Shown: piece by piece, positions 17,146-27,101 of the stretch
How positions within the stretch are numbered: the stretch's first letter is position 1
Layout: each line of letters opens with the position of its first letter
Source: an uncultured Alphaproteobacteria bacterium
GTDB taxonomy: Bacteria; Pseudomonadota; Alphaproteobacteria; Rs-D84
Length of the DNA stretch: 64,000 nucleotides
Direction of reading: 5' to 3'
Assembly: GCA_947367055.1 (NCBI GenBank)
Contig: CANBCI010000002.1
Location: 204,005 to 268,004, forward strand
The notes under the pieces: model-generated
Database searches by the model: none
The model's input: the letters and a program-made list of their open reading frames with translations, nothing else
Told to the model about the DNA's origin: nothing
Made by a program: the position numbers and the translations under genes

Positions 17146-18471
17146 ATGTCCAATTTTTTACGCAATTGTATGCGGTGTTTGGTGTTGCCTGTCATATTCT
17201 GTGGAACATCGGGTGCATTCGCGGCGGGCTATACGTGCCCGACATATAAAAAATACACATCGTGCAGTTCGGGATATTATCTAAATGGTACTGCGGCGGG
17301 AAATTCATGTGACGCGTGTCCGTCTGGGTGCACATGTGCGGGCGGAACCGCCGCCCCGGTATGTGGGGTGACATGCGCGGAGGCGACATATTGGAACGGC
17401 AGTTCATGCGTCACATGTATTGCCGGATATGCATGCCCCGGTTTTTCCAATATTTCAAACCCTGTCAATGGCCAGGGTGCCAACCCGTGTAGTGCGGCAG
17501 ACCAATATCAGGATGCAACTGGGCAAACGACATGCAAAACCGTTTCGGCCGGATATTACAAGGTTGATAACACTTCACAGGCCCAATGCACCGGAAACAC
17601 ATACTGCGTGGGTGGCCGAAAAATAGCTTGCCCGGATACAACCGCATCTGCAAGAACAGATTTCCCCGCATCATATTATAATCCGGTGATATCATCTTTC
17701 GGCCTGGTTGGGGGCAACGGCAGAACGGATATTTCGCAATGTCGCGGGTTGACTTGGTATACAAATGACCGCGGAAAATTTTATGAAACCACTACATATA
17801 ACCCTGAATCTCAAAAGTACGATATTGTCCTTAATTGGGGGTATTCACAAGTAAAGCCGGGCTACTACCTGACCAGCAAGGCTGGATGTGGTGCCTTTGC
17901 GTATTATACAGAGGCAAAAGATTGCCCAACCGGGGCGTATTATTGCCCGGGTAAAAGCGATGTTGTATGCAATGCATCAAATCAGGCGACGGTTCACACA
18001 ACAAACTTTGGTTTGGAAACATGTCCGAACGGATATGATTATAATACGGATGCCGGAAAATCCGATATTTCACAGTGCAGGATTAAATGCCCTGCCGGAG
18101 AATACATTGCGGCGGCAAATGACGGCACGTGTTCTGATGTGGGGCCCGGATACTGGGCGGCGGAATCCACAACCGGATATGGCGACATCGGAATGCGTAA
18201 TGCCTGCCCGGTTGGGTTGACCACATATGGTCGGGGCGCCGGCGCGGACGAGGCCGCCGATTGCGGGCATATATTCTATGTCGGGTCAAACAGACGTCTG
18301 TTTCTGCGCAGTGAAAAGAAAACAACCCCGTCATTAAACGTAAAGGTTGGTGATCAGGTATTCTATGGCAACATGCGTACAAAACCGTTTGCCAAGGGAA
18401 ACATGCTGCATGTGATGTTGAACGGCACGGATTATTCGGTCTATGATGACGCCGATGCCGCGTCGGAATAA
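17146..18471 (+). CDS. exported Cys-rich repeat protein
   Basis: A 441-residue exported protein; start set at the ATG (MSNFLRNC) because the ORF-track start overlaps the promoter. Signal peptide of about 25 residues ending GAFAA. The mature protein has dozens of Cys in short modules of the type CPxGxYYC.G and C.xGYY, similar in spacing to EGF or furin-like repeats. Its first 50 mature residues (GYTCP.YKKYTSCSSGYY... CTCAGGTAAPVCGVT) are nearly the same as the start of the 1270-residue protein at 54738. The last ~70 residues are different, Cys-poor and beta-rich (LFLRSEKKTTPSLNVKVG). Probably a disulfide-bonded surface or periplasmic protein. Function unknown. Confidence 0.8.
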   Translation: MSNFLRNCMRCLVLPVIFCGTSGAFAAGYTCPTYKKYTSCSSGYYLNGTAAGNSCDACPSGCTCAGGTAAPVCGVTCAEATYWNGSSCVTCIAGYACPGFSNISNPVNGQGANPCSAADQYQDATGQTTCKTVSAGYYKVDNTSQAQCTGNTYCVGGRKIACPDTTASARTDFPASYYNPVISSFGLVGGNGRTDISQCRGLTWYTNDRGKFYETTTYNPESQKYDIVLNWGYSQVKPGYYLTSKAGCGAFAYYTEAKDCPTGAYYCPGKSDVVCNASNQATVHTTNFGLETCPNGYDYNTDAGKSDISQCRIKCPAGEYIAAANDGTCSDVGPGYWAAESTTGYGDIGMRNACPVGLTTYGRGAGADEAADCGHIFYVGSNRRLFLRSEKKTTPSLNVKVGDQVFYGNMRTKPFAKGNMLHVMLNGTDYSVYDDADAASE

Positions 18472-18473
18472 AC

Positions 18474-18500
18474 AAAAGCCCCGCGTTTGCGGGGCCTTTT
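18474..18500. terminator. bidirectional intrinsic terminator
   Basis: Stem CCCCGC/GCGGGG flanked by AAAAG and CTTTT, between two convergent genes. Confidence 0.85.
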
Positions 18501-18521
18501 AATCGGAAATGCTGATGATAA

Positions 18522-18734
18522 TCATTTTTCGCCCTGGTGGCGTGCCGCCTGCAGAGCATTGCAAAGCGACTGCTTGGCCAGTTGACGAATCTTTGGGGCG
18601 AATGCGCGCATGTTCATTGCGTCGGCGACGGTATTGCCGAATAATTGCGCGATATAATCTATTTGTGACGGTGCGATTACAAAGATTTCACTGGTGATGT
18701 TTGATGTTTTTAGCTGCTGTATTGGTTCGCGCAT
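18522..18734 (-). CDS. small protein of unknown function (70 aa)
   Basis: Start moved from 18770 to the ATG at 18734 (MREPIQQL) because GGGAGA precedes it. A soluble, helix-rich protein with IAPSQIDYIAQLFGNTVADAMNMRAF and a basic C-terminus. No family recognised. Monocistronic between a terminator and the secA upstream region. Confidence 0.55.
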   Translation of the reverse strand: MREPIQQLKTSNITSEIFVIAPSQIDYIAQLFGNTVADAMNMRAFAPKIRQLAKQSLCNALQAARHQGEK

Positions 18735-18867
18735 GTAATTCTCCCTCTGTTTTATTTGAATAAATTCCAATCTTTTACTGATTTTACGGAATTTTTCGCA
18801 TATTTTATAAATTTATTCAATTGTGACACTTGTTTGTCTTCTCTGTTTCATTATATCATAAAGTGGC

Positions 18868-18896
18868 TTGACCGCAAGGCGCAAAATTGCTATAAA
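18868..18896 (+). promoter_or_regulatory. secA promoter
   Basis: TTGACC (18868-18873), 17-base spacer, TATAAA (18891-18896), 26 bases before the secA ATG. Confidence 0.65.
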
Positions 18897-18922
18897 AATG
18901 CCTGATAAGATAAGGAAAGATA

Positions 18923-21550
18923 ATGTTAAAAAATGTAATTGGAAAAATATTGGGATCTGCAAACGACCGTTTGGTAAAATCGTATGATAAAACGGTGTCG
19001 TTAATAAATGATTTGGAACCGAAATACCATGCAATGACCGATGATGAACTGCGGGCGACGACAACGCGCCTGCGGGAACGCCTGGCAAACGGGGAAAAGG
19101 AAAAAAACATTCTGCCGGATGCGTTTGCCCTGGTGCGCGAGGCATCGGTTCGAACAATCGGTCTGCGTCACTTTGACGTCCAGATGATTGGCGGTATGGT
19201 TTTAACAAACGGCCAGATTGCCGAAATGAAAACAGGTGAAGGTAAAACACTGGTCGCGACATTGGCATTGTTCTTAAAGGCGTTGCACGGTCGCGGGGCG
19301 CATTTGATAACTGTTAATGATTACCTGGCCTCGCGTGATGCGGAATGGATGGGCCAGGTTTATAAATTCCTGGGGATGTCCATTGGAATTATCCAGCATG
19401 ACATGACCGACGACGAACGCCGTGCGGCATATGCCTGTGACATAACATATGTGACCAATTCCGAACTGGGGTTTGACTATCTGCGCGATAATATGAAATT
19501 TTCCAAGGCACAGCAGGTTTTGCGTCCGCTGTTCTATGCGATTGTCGACGAAGTGGACAGCATCTTGATTGACGAGGCGCGCACCCCGCTTATCATTTCC
19601 GGCCCCGCCGAAGACAGCAGTGAACTTTACGCGCGTGTTGATGATGTTGTCACAAAACTGACGCCGGATGATTTCAAAAAAGACGAAAAAGACAGACATG
19701 TGACACTAACCGATGCGGGCGTTGATAACGCAACGCGTTTGTTAAAGGATGCGGGATTGCTGACCGGTGATAACTTATATGCGTCTGAAAATGCCGCATT
19801 GGTCATGCATATTCAGCAGTCCCTGCTGGCGCATCATTTGTATCAAAAGAATGTAAATTATGTTGTGCGTGGCGGCGAAATCTTGATTGTGGATGAATTT
19901 ACGGGCCGCGTCATGACGGGGCGCCGTTTTGGCAAAGGGCTGCACCAGGCGATAGAGGCCAAAGAGCATGTCCAGGTTCAGCCGGAAAATCAAACCGTGT
20001 CCAGTATTTCGTACCAGAACCTATTCCGCTTGTATTCGACGCTGTCCGGTATGACGGGTACCGCCATGACCGAGGCCGCCGAATTTGAAGAAATTTACAA
20101 ACTGCGCGTTGTATCTATTCCGACAAATCGTCCGGTTGCACGCATTGACCATCACGACGAAATTTATCGCAACAAAGATGAAAAATACAATGCGATTGTA
20201 AAACAAATCAGCGAATGTATGGCACGCAAGCAACCCGTGTTGGTTGGCACTGTTTCAATTGAGAAATCCGAAGAACTGGCCGCGATTGTGCGTAAAAAAC
20301 TGGGCATAGAACCGGCGGTCTTGAATGCCAAGCATCATGAATCAGAGGCAAAAATCGTTGCCCAGGCAGGCGCGCCGGGTGCGGTGACGATTGCAACAAA
20401 TATGGCCGGCCGCGGAACCGATATTAAACTTGGCGGTAATGCAGAGGATTTAATTGCCGAACTGGATGCGGACGCACCGGATTTCAATGAAAAGAAGAAA
20501 GAAATCTATGACCGGATAGAGGCGAACAAGAAATTAGTTCTGGATGTGGGGGGCCTCTATGTAATCGGTACCGAGCGTCATGAATCGCGCCGCATTGACA
20601 ACCAGTTGCGCGGTCGTGCCGGCCGCCAGGGTGACCCAGGTGATTCCAAGTTCTTTTTGGCGTTGGATGATGATTTGATGCGTATATTTGGTGCGGCGCG
20701 CCTGGACGGCATGCTGACGACATTGGGGCTGAAAACCGGCGAAGCGATTACACATCCGTGGATAACCAAGGCATTGGAAAAGGCACAAAAGCGTGTTGAG
20801 GCCCGCTATTTTGAATCGCGCAAGGAATTGCTGAAATACGACGATGTTATGAACGAACAGCGCGGCGTAATTTACAAGCAGCGCGACGATTTGATGACAT
20901 CCGAAGATTTGACATCCCTGGCGCATGAAATAATCGGCGATGTTGTTGAACTGATTTGTGAAAACAACATTCCGGAAAAGGCGCATCCCGCGGATTGGAA
21001 TCTGAACGGGATTCATGACGCGATGTTGCGTACATTTGCACTGGATATAACGGACATTGAAAAATGGAAAACCGATGAACAGATTACCGAACGCAAGGCG
21101 TATGAAATGCTGCTGAATCTGGCGATGCGTCGTTATTCCGCCCAGGCGGAAAAATACGGCCCGGAAATGATGCGTACTGCGTCGCGTCAAATGATGCTGG
21201 GGGCCTTGGACGCGGTTTGGAAGCGGCATTTGCAACAGATGGATTATCTGCAGACGGGAATCGGCCTGCGCGGGTACGCACAGAAAAACCCGCTGTATGA
21301 ATACAAACGCGAAGCATTGGAATTATTCAAGAACACGATTAACAATTTCAAAATCATGTCGGCGGCATATATTTCGCGCATGGAACTGACGCGCGAAGAT
21401 GTTGATGCGACTGAACGCGAACGGGCACAACACGATGCGTCACTTAATACCGGGGCCGGTATGGATACTGCGGCGGCGGCACGACGCAATGCACCCTGCC
21501 CGTGCGGTTCGGGATTGAAATACAAACATTGTTGCGGGAAATTGAAATAA
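18923..21550 (+). CDS. secA: preprotein translocase ATPase SecA
   Basis: Motor of the Sec pathway, 875 residues, normal length. Walker A region MKTGEGKTLVATL, DEAD-like box VDEVDSILIDEARTPLIISG, preprotein-crosslinking domain, second motor domain with TNMAGRGTDIKLGG and LRGRAGRQGDPG, helical scaffold, and a C-terminal zinc-binding tail CPCGSGLKYKHCCG that binds SecB and lipids. AAGGAAAG precedes the ATG. It supports export of the many signal-peptide proteins in this window. Confidence 0.98.
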   Translation: MLKNVIGKILGSANDRLVKSYDKTVSLINDLEPKYHAMTDDELRATTTRLRERLANGEKEKNILPDAFALVREASVRTIGLRHFDVQMIGGMVLTNGQIAEMKTGEGKTLVATLALFLKALHGRGAHLITVNDYLASRDAEWMGQVYKFLGMSIGIIQHDMTDDERRAAYACDITYVTNSELGFDYLRDNMKFSKAQQVLRPLFYAIVDEVDSILIDEARTPLIISGPAEDSSELYARVDDVVTKLTPDDFKKDEKDRHVTLTDAGVDNATRLLKDAGLLTGDNLYASENAALVMHIQQSLLAHHLYQKNVNYVVRGGEILIVDEFTGRVMTGRRFGKGLHQAIEAKEHVQVQPENQTVSSISYQNLFRLYSTLSGMTGTAMTEAAEFEEIYKLRVVSIPTNRPVARIDHHDEIYRNKDEKYNAIVKQISECMARKQPVLVGTVSIEKSEELAAIVRKKLGIEPAVLNAKHHESEAKIVAQAGAPGAVTIATNMAGRGTDIKLGGNAEDLIAELDADAPDFNEKKKEIYDRIEANKKLVLDVGGLYVIGTERHESRRIDNQLRGRAGRQGDPGDSKFFLALDDDLMRIFGAARLDGMLTTLGLKTGEAITHPWITKALEKAQKRVEARYFESRKELLKYDDVMNEQRGVIYKQRDDLMTSEDLTSLAHEIIGDVVELICENNIPEKAHPADWNLNGIHDAMLRTFALDITDIEKWKTDEQITERKAYEMLLNLAMRRYSAQAEKYGPEMMRTASRQMMLGALDAVWKRHLQQMDYLQTGIGLRGYAQKNPLYEYKREALELFKNTINNFKIMSAAYISRMELTREDVDATERERAQHDASLNTGAGMDTAAAARRNAPCPCGSGLKYKHCCGKLK

Positions 21551-21552
21551 AC

Positions 21553-22266
21553 ATGCATAAGTTACCGTTTTATGTCGGAAATTTGGCGGCGAATCTGGTC
21601 CCGGGCAGCCAGCGGCGCACACGTGTTCGTGCGGCGGTAAACCTGTTCTTTTTCAGACCACAGATTCGGCGCGCAATTCGTGAAATATTTGGCGAACGGG
21701 TCAAAACGATAAAGTTTATTCGCCAGCATACGCTGGGGCGTGTCGTTTATTTGGTAAATGACAAATATTTTGTAAAGATTTTTCGCGATGTTTCACATTC
21801 GGAATTAAAGAATTTTGAATTTCTGAACGGATATGTTGCAGACCGATTGAATGTGGCAATGCCGCGTGTGATTGTGCCGCGACGCGGGTCGGTTTATGTA
21901 TGTGAACGTATTTCGGGCCGGCATATTGAATCGTTTTCACCCGCCGAAATATTAAAAAATGCGGAAAAAATACAACGTCAGGTATTCGCCATAATTGACG
22001 AACTGCAACGCATAGATGTTAATAAAATCCCGAACAAGTCGCGTTTCATGACCAGCATGCAGGCGCGCACCCCGGAAAAACCGGGCCCGCATCGCGAGGT
22101 TTTGGGGCATTTTGATTTGAATGAAACCAATCTGTTTTTTGATGATGATATGAATGTGTGCGCGGTTATTGACTGGGATACATTATCAATTGCGCAAAAT
22201 CCGGAAACAGACAAACAGATTTTTATGAAATATTGGAACAGATATTTGGCACGAATAAAGCAATAA
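21553..22266 (+). CDS. kinase-like phosphotransferase (APH/LPS-kinase fold)
   Basis: A 237-residue protein right after secA. It shows the kinase-like fold: a nucleotide-binding N-lobe segment (HTLGRVVYLVNDKYFVKIF with the Lys), a catalytic loop LGHFDLNETN (HxDxxxxN) and a metal-binding DWD in VCAVIDWDTLSI in place of DFG. Close to aminoglycoside/choline phosphotransferases and lipopolysaccharide kinases; the basic N-terminus may bind membrane or sugar substrate. Substrate not predictable. The ATG at 21553 is two bases past the secA stop; no strong ribosome site, so translational coupling is likely. Confidence 0.75.
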   Translation: MHKLPFYVGNLAANLVPGSQRRTRVRAAVNLFFFRPQIRRAIREIFGERVKTIKFIRQHTLGRVVYLVNDKYFVKIFRDVSHSELKNFEFLNGYVADRLNVAMPRVIVPRRGSVYVCERISGRHIESFSPAEILKNAEKIQRQVFAIIDELQRIDVNKIPNKSRFMTSMQARTPEKPGPHREVLGHFDLNETNLFFDDDMNVCAVIDWDTLSIAQNPETDKQIFMKYWNRYLARIKQ

Positions 22267-22308
22267 ACAAATTCATCGGGCTTATGCCGTGGATTCGGCG
22301 GAACAATA

Positions 22309-22336
22309 AAAAATCCGCCGGATGGCGGGATTTTTA
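22309..22336. terminator. bidirectional intrinsic terminator
   Basis: Stem AAATCCGCC / GGCGGGATTT around GGAT, between the convergent secA operon and the 22334 gene. Confidence 0.8.
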
Positions 22337-22690
22337 TCTGGTACGATTTATAAAAGATTTTCCAAACGCGTTTGTAATACGATTTTGATACGATATAGGC
22401 GTCTGGGCATTCTTTTTGGTGATGGTTGTTTCTGCTTTTTGTTGTTTGTCGGATTTATTGGCGAATGAAGCGTACACAAGTGAGAATACAGTTACTACCA
22501 ATATACTGCCAATAATTACATACCACATCTGGTATATAGATGTGTTCAATTTAATAGACTTGTCCAGCTGTTTTTGAATCACGTTTCGGAGTTTTTCTTT
22601 TTCAACGCTGTCCATGTCATTGATTCGAGTCAGCATTGCGCCAACTAGCGTGTTAATCGACTCTTGATCCCATTTTTGCCCAGATTGCAT
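22334..22690 (-). CDS. single-pass membrane protein of unknown function
   Basis: 118 residues: a charged helical N-terminal domain (about 1-50, EKEKLRNVIQKQLDKSI), one transmembrane helix (MWYVIIGSILVVTVFSLVYASF) and a basic, polar tail. AAGGA lies just before the ATG. No family recognised. Confidence 0.65.
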   Translation of the reverse strand: MQSGQKWDQESINTLVGAMLTRINDMDSVEKEKLRNVIQKQLDKSIKLNTSIYQMWYVIIGSILVVTVFSLVYASFANKSDKQQKAETTITKKNAQTPISYQNRITNAFGKSFINRTR

Positions 22691-22800
22691 AACTTATCCT
22701 TTTTAATTTATTGTAACACAATCAGTTGTTTTGTCAATAAATATAAAAAACATAAAATATATGGTTGCGGGGGTATGGAAAATTTTGCTATGGTGGCGGC

Positions 22801-25800
22801 ATGGAAAATCAATTTGTTCATCTTCGTACACATTCATGTTATTCCGTTGGGGCCAGTACCCTTAAAATTAAGCAAATTCCCAAGTTATGCGCGGCCGCGG
22901 GCATGTCGGCATGTGCGTTGACCGATACGAATTTGATGTCCGGATGCGCCGAATATTCCGATGTTATGCCGTCCAATAAACTGCAACCGATAATTGGCCT
23001 AGAACTGTCCTTGAATCATCATACGGCCGACCCGAAAATACTGCGTATGACCAGTATGTCAAAAATAGTATTGTTGGCGCAAAATCACGAAGGATATTTG
23101 AATTTGTGCGAATTGAACCGCATTATGTACATGCGACCCGATAATCACCATTTGGGGCCGTATGTGACATGGGATGAACTGGCCGCGCATTCGGCGGGGT
23201 TAATATGTCTGTCGGGGGCGCATATGGGGCCGATTGGAATGGCGCTGCTTAATGCCCAGGACATACAGGCCATGACCACGGCCAAAAAGTTTGTGGATCT
23301 GTTTGGTGATCGATTTTATATTGAAATTCAACGCCACGGATTGGAGAATGAAATAAAAACCGAACCCGGATTTTTGAAAATTGCCCGCGAATTAAATATC
23401 CCGATTGTTGCGACAAACGATGTGTGCTTTGCCGCCGACGCAGATTACGAGGCCGCCGACGCATTAACATGTATTTTGGGACAAACCAAGGTTATCGACC
23501 CGGAACGTGTCCGCAAATCATCGGAACAGTATTTTAAATCAGGCGAACAAATGGCGGAAATATTTTCCGACCTGCCGGAGGCGATTGAAAATACCGTTGC
23601 CATATCGCGGCGTTGCGGGTTTATGGTGAACGTTCATGAAAAGCCATTGTTGCCACAGTTCGGTGCGGATTTGGAAACCGAGTGTCAAATGCTGCGCGAC
23701 AACACGATGGCGGGATTGGCCGAACGGTTGCGGCAACATAATATAACGGACACCGCCCCCTATTATGAACAGGCCGAATACGAACTGGGCGTTATTATCG
23801 GTATGGGCTTCCCGGGGTATTTCCTGATTGTTGCGGACTATATCGATTGGTGCAGAAAAAATGATGTTTTGACCGGTCCCGGGCGCGGTTCTGGTGCGGG
23901 TTCAATCGTGGCTTGGGCACTGGGTATTACGCATGTTAATCCGCTGCAGTATGGATTGCTGTTTGAACGATTCTTGAACCCAGACCGTATATCAATGCCC
24001 GATTTTGACGTTGATTTTGAACCGACGGGAATTGAACGGGTGTTGGCATATATTTGCGACAAGTATGGCGCGGATTCCGTGTGCCGTATTATTACATTTG
24101 GCGGCCTGCAGGCGCGCGGTGCAATTCGTGATGTTGCACGCGTGTACGGCATACCCTATTCCAAGTCCGACCGTTTTTCAAAACTAATTCCCCAGGATGC
24201 AAAGACATTAAAGGATGCGGTCGGTGCATCCACCGAAATTCAGGATATATTAAACAACGACCAAGACATGAACAAGGTCGTCACAATATCCGAAGAATTA
24301 GAGGGCGCGGTTCGCAACCTGGGCCAGCACGCATGCGGCGTGGTTATCGGCGACCGGCCGACGACGCAAATTGCGCCCGTATATCGCGACCCGTCAAACC
24401 CGTTGCCGTCCAGTCAGTATGACGGTCATTATCTGGAATCGGCGGGATTGATTAAGTTTGACTTTTTGGGTTTGGAAACATTGGTCGTGTTAAAATATGC
24501 GACGCGCCTGATTCAACAAACACGCGGCATTAACATAGACCTGGATAAAATACCGGTTGATGATCCAAAAACTATGGATTTATGGCAGCGCGGATTAACC
24601 GAAGGCATATTCCAATTCGATGCCCAGTTTGTTCAGCAAACATTGCGCAAGATGCACCCGACAAGTTTCTTGGAAATATCAGCATTGAACGCATTAAACC
24701 GCCCGGGGCCAATTGCCTTTATTCCGCAATTTATCGCCCGCATGCACGGGGACGAACCGGTTGAATTTGTTCACCCAAAAGCGGAACCGATTCTAAAGGA
24801 AACATACGGCATTATCGTGTACCAGGAACAGGTTATGCAGTTGACGCGCGCCCTGGCCGGATTTACGCGCGGTGAATCCGACACCGTGCGCAAGGCTATG
24901 GGTAAAAAGAAACTGGACCTGCTGGCGAAGTTAGAGGTTAAATTCCTTGACGGCTGCGAAGAGCAGCATACCCTTGACCGCGCGACGGCCAAAGACCTGT
25001 GGGAAAAGTTCAAGGAATTTGCAAAATACGCATTTAACAAGTCGCATGCGATTGCATATTCGATTGTCGCGAACCAGTGCGCGTATCTAAAGGCGAACTA
25101 TCCGGCGGAATTTTTGGCGGCGTCAATGTCCAGCAATCTAAACGACACAGACCAATTGTCGATATTTGTAGATGACGCAAAATCCAATTTCAACATTCAA
25201 ATTGTCCCGCCTGATATTAACCAGAGCGAGTCGCTGTTTACAGTCAAGGATGGAAAGATTGTTTATGGTCTGGCCGCACTAAAAGGTGTGGGCACCAGTG
25301 CAACCGACGCAATTATCGCCGAACGTAATGCAAACGGCAAATTCAAAAACCTGACCGATTTTGCAAAGCGGTGCGCCCCGATTATGAACAAGCGCATTTT
25401 AGAGGCGTTTGCCAAGGTCGGCGTGCTGGATTCATTGGAACCAAACCGGGCCGCAATTTATTTGAATGCCGATGCGATATTATCCTATGCGTCGAAATCG
25501 CGCGATGGGGCGAATTCTTTGTCGCTGTTTGCGAACACAATTGAAGACGATGTCGCCGAAGACAGATTGCATAAAAACCTGCCCAAGACAAAACCATGGA
25601 CTTTTTCGCAGCGGCTTGAAAATGAACTGGCGGCGCTGGGATTCTATATATCGGCGCATCCGCTGGATCAGTACAAGCATTTGATTGCGCGTGCAAAACT
25701 GGCAACCAGTGCGACACTGGCGTCGCTGGGGGACAGAAAGCCCGTGCAAATTGCCGTCAACGCGGGTGCGTTTTCACGCCGTCGCACAAAAACCGGCAAA

Positions 25801-26211
25801 GATATGATTACAATCAGCGCAACCGACAGTTTCGGAAACATAGACGCGGTTGCATTCGGTGATATGGCTGCAACATTTGCCCAGATTTTATCGACTGAAA
25901 ATATAGTTTTAATTTCTGGAAAAACATCCAATCGTGACGACCGTGTGTCCGTGTTTGTGGATTCAATTGTGCCCCTGACTCAATGGGTTGCAAAAATCGC
26001 CCGGAAAATAACCCTGGAAATTTATGACCAATCTGTTTTGCCCGATGTAAAAAAGGCTTTAAGTTCATTGCGGGCCGGCACGACCAAGGTTGTCCTGAAT
26101 TTGCACGGACGTGACAAGGTTGCAACGCTCGCCCTGCCCGGCGGGGTCGAATTGGGGCCAACAACCGCGACCGATTTCGTGGGACTTGGGATAAAGGTTG
26201 ACATTGAATGA
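22801..26211 (+). CDS. dnaE: DNA polymerase III alpha subunit
   Basis: Replicative polymerase, 1136 residues. Start set at the ATG for MENQFVHLRTHSCYS, the usual N-terminus, instead of the track's 22765. Domains: PHP (1-~270), C-family polymerase palm with active-site acidic residues in MPDFDVDFEP, fingers, beta-clamp region, and a C-terminal OB fold. In the PHP domain the expected ALTDH motif reads ALTDTN, so a metal-binding His is missing and this domain is probably not an active nuclease, as in other proteobacterial DnaE. rsmH overlaps its end by four bases. Confidence 0.97.
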   Translation: MENQFVHLRTHSCYSVGASTLKIKQIPKLCAAAGMSACALTDTNLMSGCAEYSDVMPSNKLQPIIGLELSLNHHTADPKILRMTSMSKIVLLAQNHEGYLNLCELNRIMYMRPDNHHLGPYVTWDELAAHSAGLICLSGAHMGPIGMALLNAQDIQAMTTAKKFVDLFGDRFYIEIQRHGLENEIKTEPGFLKIARELNIPIVATNDVCFAADADYEAADALTCILGQTKVIDPERVRKSSEQYFKSGEQMAEIFSDLPEAIENTVAISRRCGFMVNVHEKPLLPQFGADLETECQMLRDNTMAGLAERLRQHNITDTAPYYEQAEYELGVIIGMGFPGYFLIVADYIDWCRKNDVLTGPGRGSGAGSIVAWALGITHVNPLQYGLLFERFLNPDRISMPDFDVDFEPTGIERVLAYICDKYGADSVCRIITFGGLQARGAIRDVARVYGIPYSKSDRFSKLIPQDAKTLKDAVGASTEIQDILNNDQDMNKVVTISEELEGAVRNLGQHACGVVIGDRPTTQIAPVYRDPSNPLPSSQYDGHYLESAGLIKFDFLGLETLVVLKYATRLIQQTRGINIDLDKIPVDDPKTMDLWQRGLTEGIFQFDAQFVQQTLRKMHPTSFLEISALNALNRPGPIAFIPQFIARMHGDEPVEFVHPKAEPILKETYGIIVYQEQVMQLTRALAGFTRGESDTVRKAMGKKKLDLLAKLEVKFLDGCEEQHTLDRATAKDLWEKFKEFAKYAFNKSHAIAYSIVANQCAYLKANYPAEFLAASMSSNLNDTDQLSIFVDDAKSNFNIQIVPPDINQSESLFTVKDGKIVYGLAALKGVGTSATDAIIAERNANGKFKNLTDFAKRCAPIMNKRILEAFAKVGVLDSLEPNRAAIYLNADAILSYASKSRDGANSLSLFANTIEDDVAEDRLHKNLPKTKPWTFSQRLENELAALGFYISAHPLDQYKHLIARAKLATSATLASLGDRKPVQIAVNAGAFSRRRTKTGKDMITISATDSFGNIDAVAFGDMAATFAQILSTENIVLISGKTSNRDDRVSVFVDSIVPLTQWVAKIARKITLEIYDQSVLPDVKKALSSLRAGTTKVVLNLHGRDKVATLALPGGVELGPTTATDFVGLGIKVDIE

Positions 26212-27056
26212 CAAAGCATGTGCCGGTATTGTTGGATGCGGTGTTGGATGCGCTTGGCGATTTGCGCGGGCGGCGCGTTATTGACGCCACATTTGGTGCC
26301 GGCGGATATACACGCGCGTTTTTAAATGCCGGTGCAATTGTAACGGCGTTTGACCGTGACCCGCATGTCGCGGCGGACGCCGACGCGATAAAGGCTGAAT
26401 TCGGCAATCGTTTTACTTTTATTCCGGAACCGTTTTCCGCAATGGGAAATCTGAATGACAAATATGACGCGGTGGTGTTTGATTTGGGTATATCTTCGAT
26501 GCAGATTGATGACGGCGCGCGCGGGTTTTCATTTCGCTTTGACGGACCGCTGGATATGCGCATGTCCGCCGCCGGCATCAGTGCGGCCGAATTGATTGCG
26601 TCATCGGACGCGTCGCAATTGGCAAAAATACTGCGTGATTTCGGCGATGTGAAAAAGGCGATGCCAATCGCCCGCGCGTTAAAGGACGCCGCCCCGACCA
26701 CCACCGGCGCATTGCGAAATCTTATACATGACCCGCGTGACATCGCCCCCGTGTTTCAGGCGTTGCGAATTGCGGTCAATGATGAAATGGGCGAATTGAC
26801 GCGCGCGTTGGACGCGGTGCCGGGCCTGCTGAATGACGGCGGAATATGCGCATGCGTAACATTTCATTCATTGGAAGACAGGATTGTAAAAAACACATTT
26901 CGCGAATGGACAACGGCACCCGGTGATCCGCGCATGCCGTCGGTTGTGGCGGCGCCATTTAAATTATTGCGCGCGTCAACCCCGTCACCCGCAGAGGTGG
27001 CGCGAAACCCGCGCGCCCGCAGCGCGCATTGCCGGGCCGTTATAAAATCATATTGA
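26208..27056 (+). CDS. rsmH: 16S rRNA m4C1402 methyltransferase RsmH
   Basis: SAM-dependent N4-methylation of C1402 in 16S rRNA. The 282 residues begin with HVPVLLDAVLDAL, then the SAM-binding DATFGAGGYTRAF, the VFDLGISSMQIDD segment, GFSFRFDGPLDMRMS, and the C-terminal CVTFHSLEDRIVK and ARSAHCRAV. Usually the head of the mra/fts cell-division cluster, but here it is coupled (ATGA) to dnaE and no ftsL, ftsI or mur gene follows. Confidence 0.96.
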   Translation: MTKHVPVLLDAVLDALGDLRGRRVIDATFGAGGYTRAFLNAGAIVTAFDRDPHVAADADAIKAEFGNRFTFIPEPFSAMGNLNDKYDAVVFDLGISSMQIDDGARGFSFRFDGPLDMRMSAAGISAAELIASSDASQLAKILRDFGDVKKAMPIARALKDAAPTTTGALRNLIHDPRDIAPVFQALRIAVNDEMGELTRALDAVPGLLNDGGICACVTFHSLEDRIVKNTFREWTTAPGDPRMPSVVAAPFKLLRASTPSPAEVARNPRARSAHCRAVIKSY

Positions 27057-27101
27057 CCCGATAATATGATTTTTTGTAAAATCGACCAAAAGGAAGGAAA
27101 A

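Noticed and set aside
16606-17284. ORFs across the RNase P RNA (16606..16800, 16890..17114, 16979..17284)
   Set aside because: They fall on rnpB sequence with its conserved core; no ribosome sites or homology-like composition.
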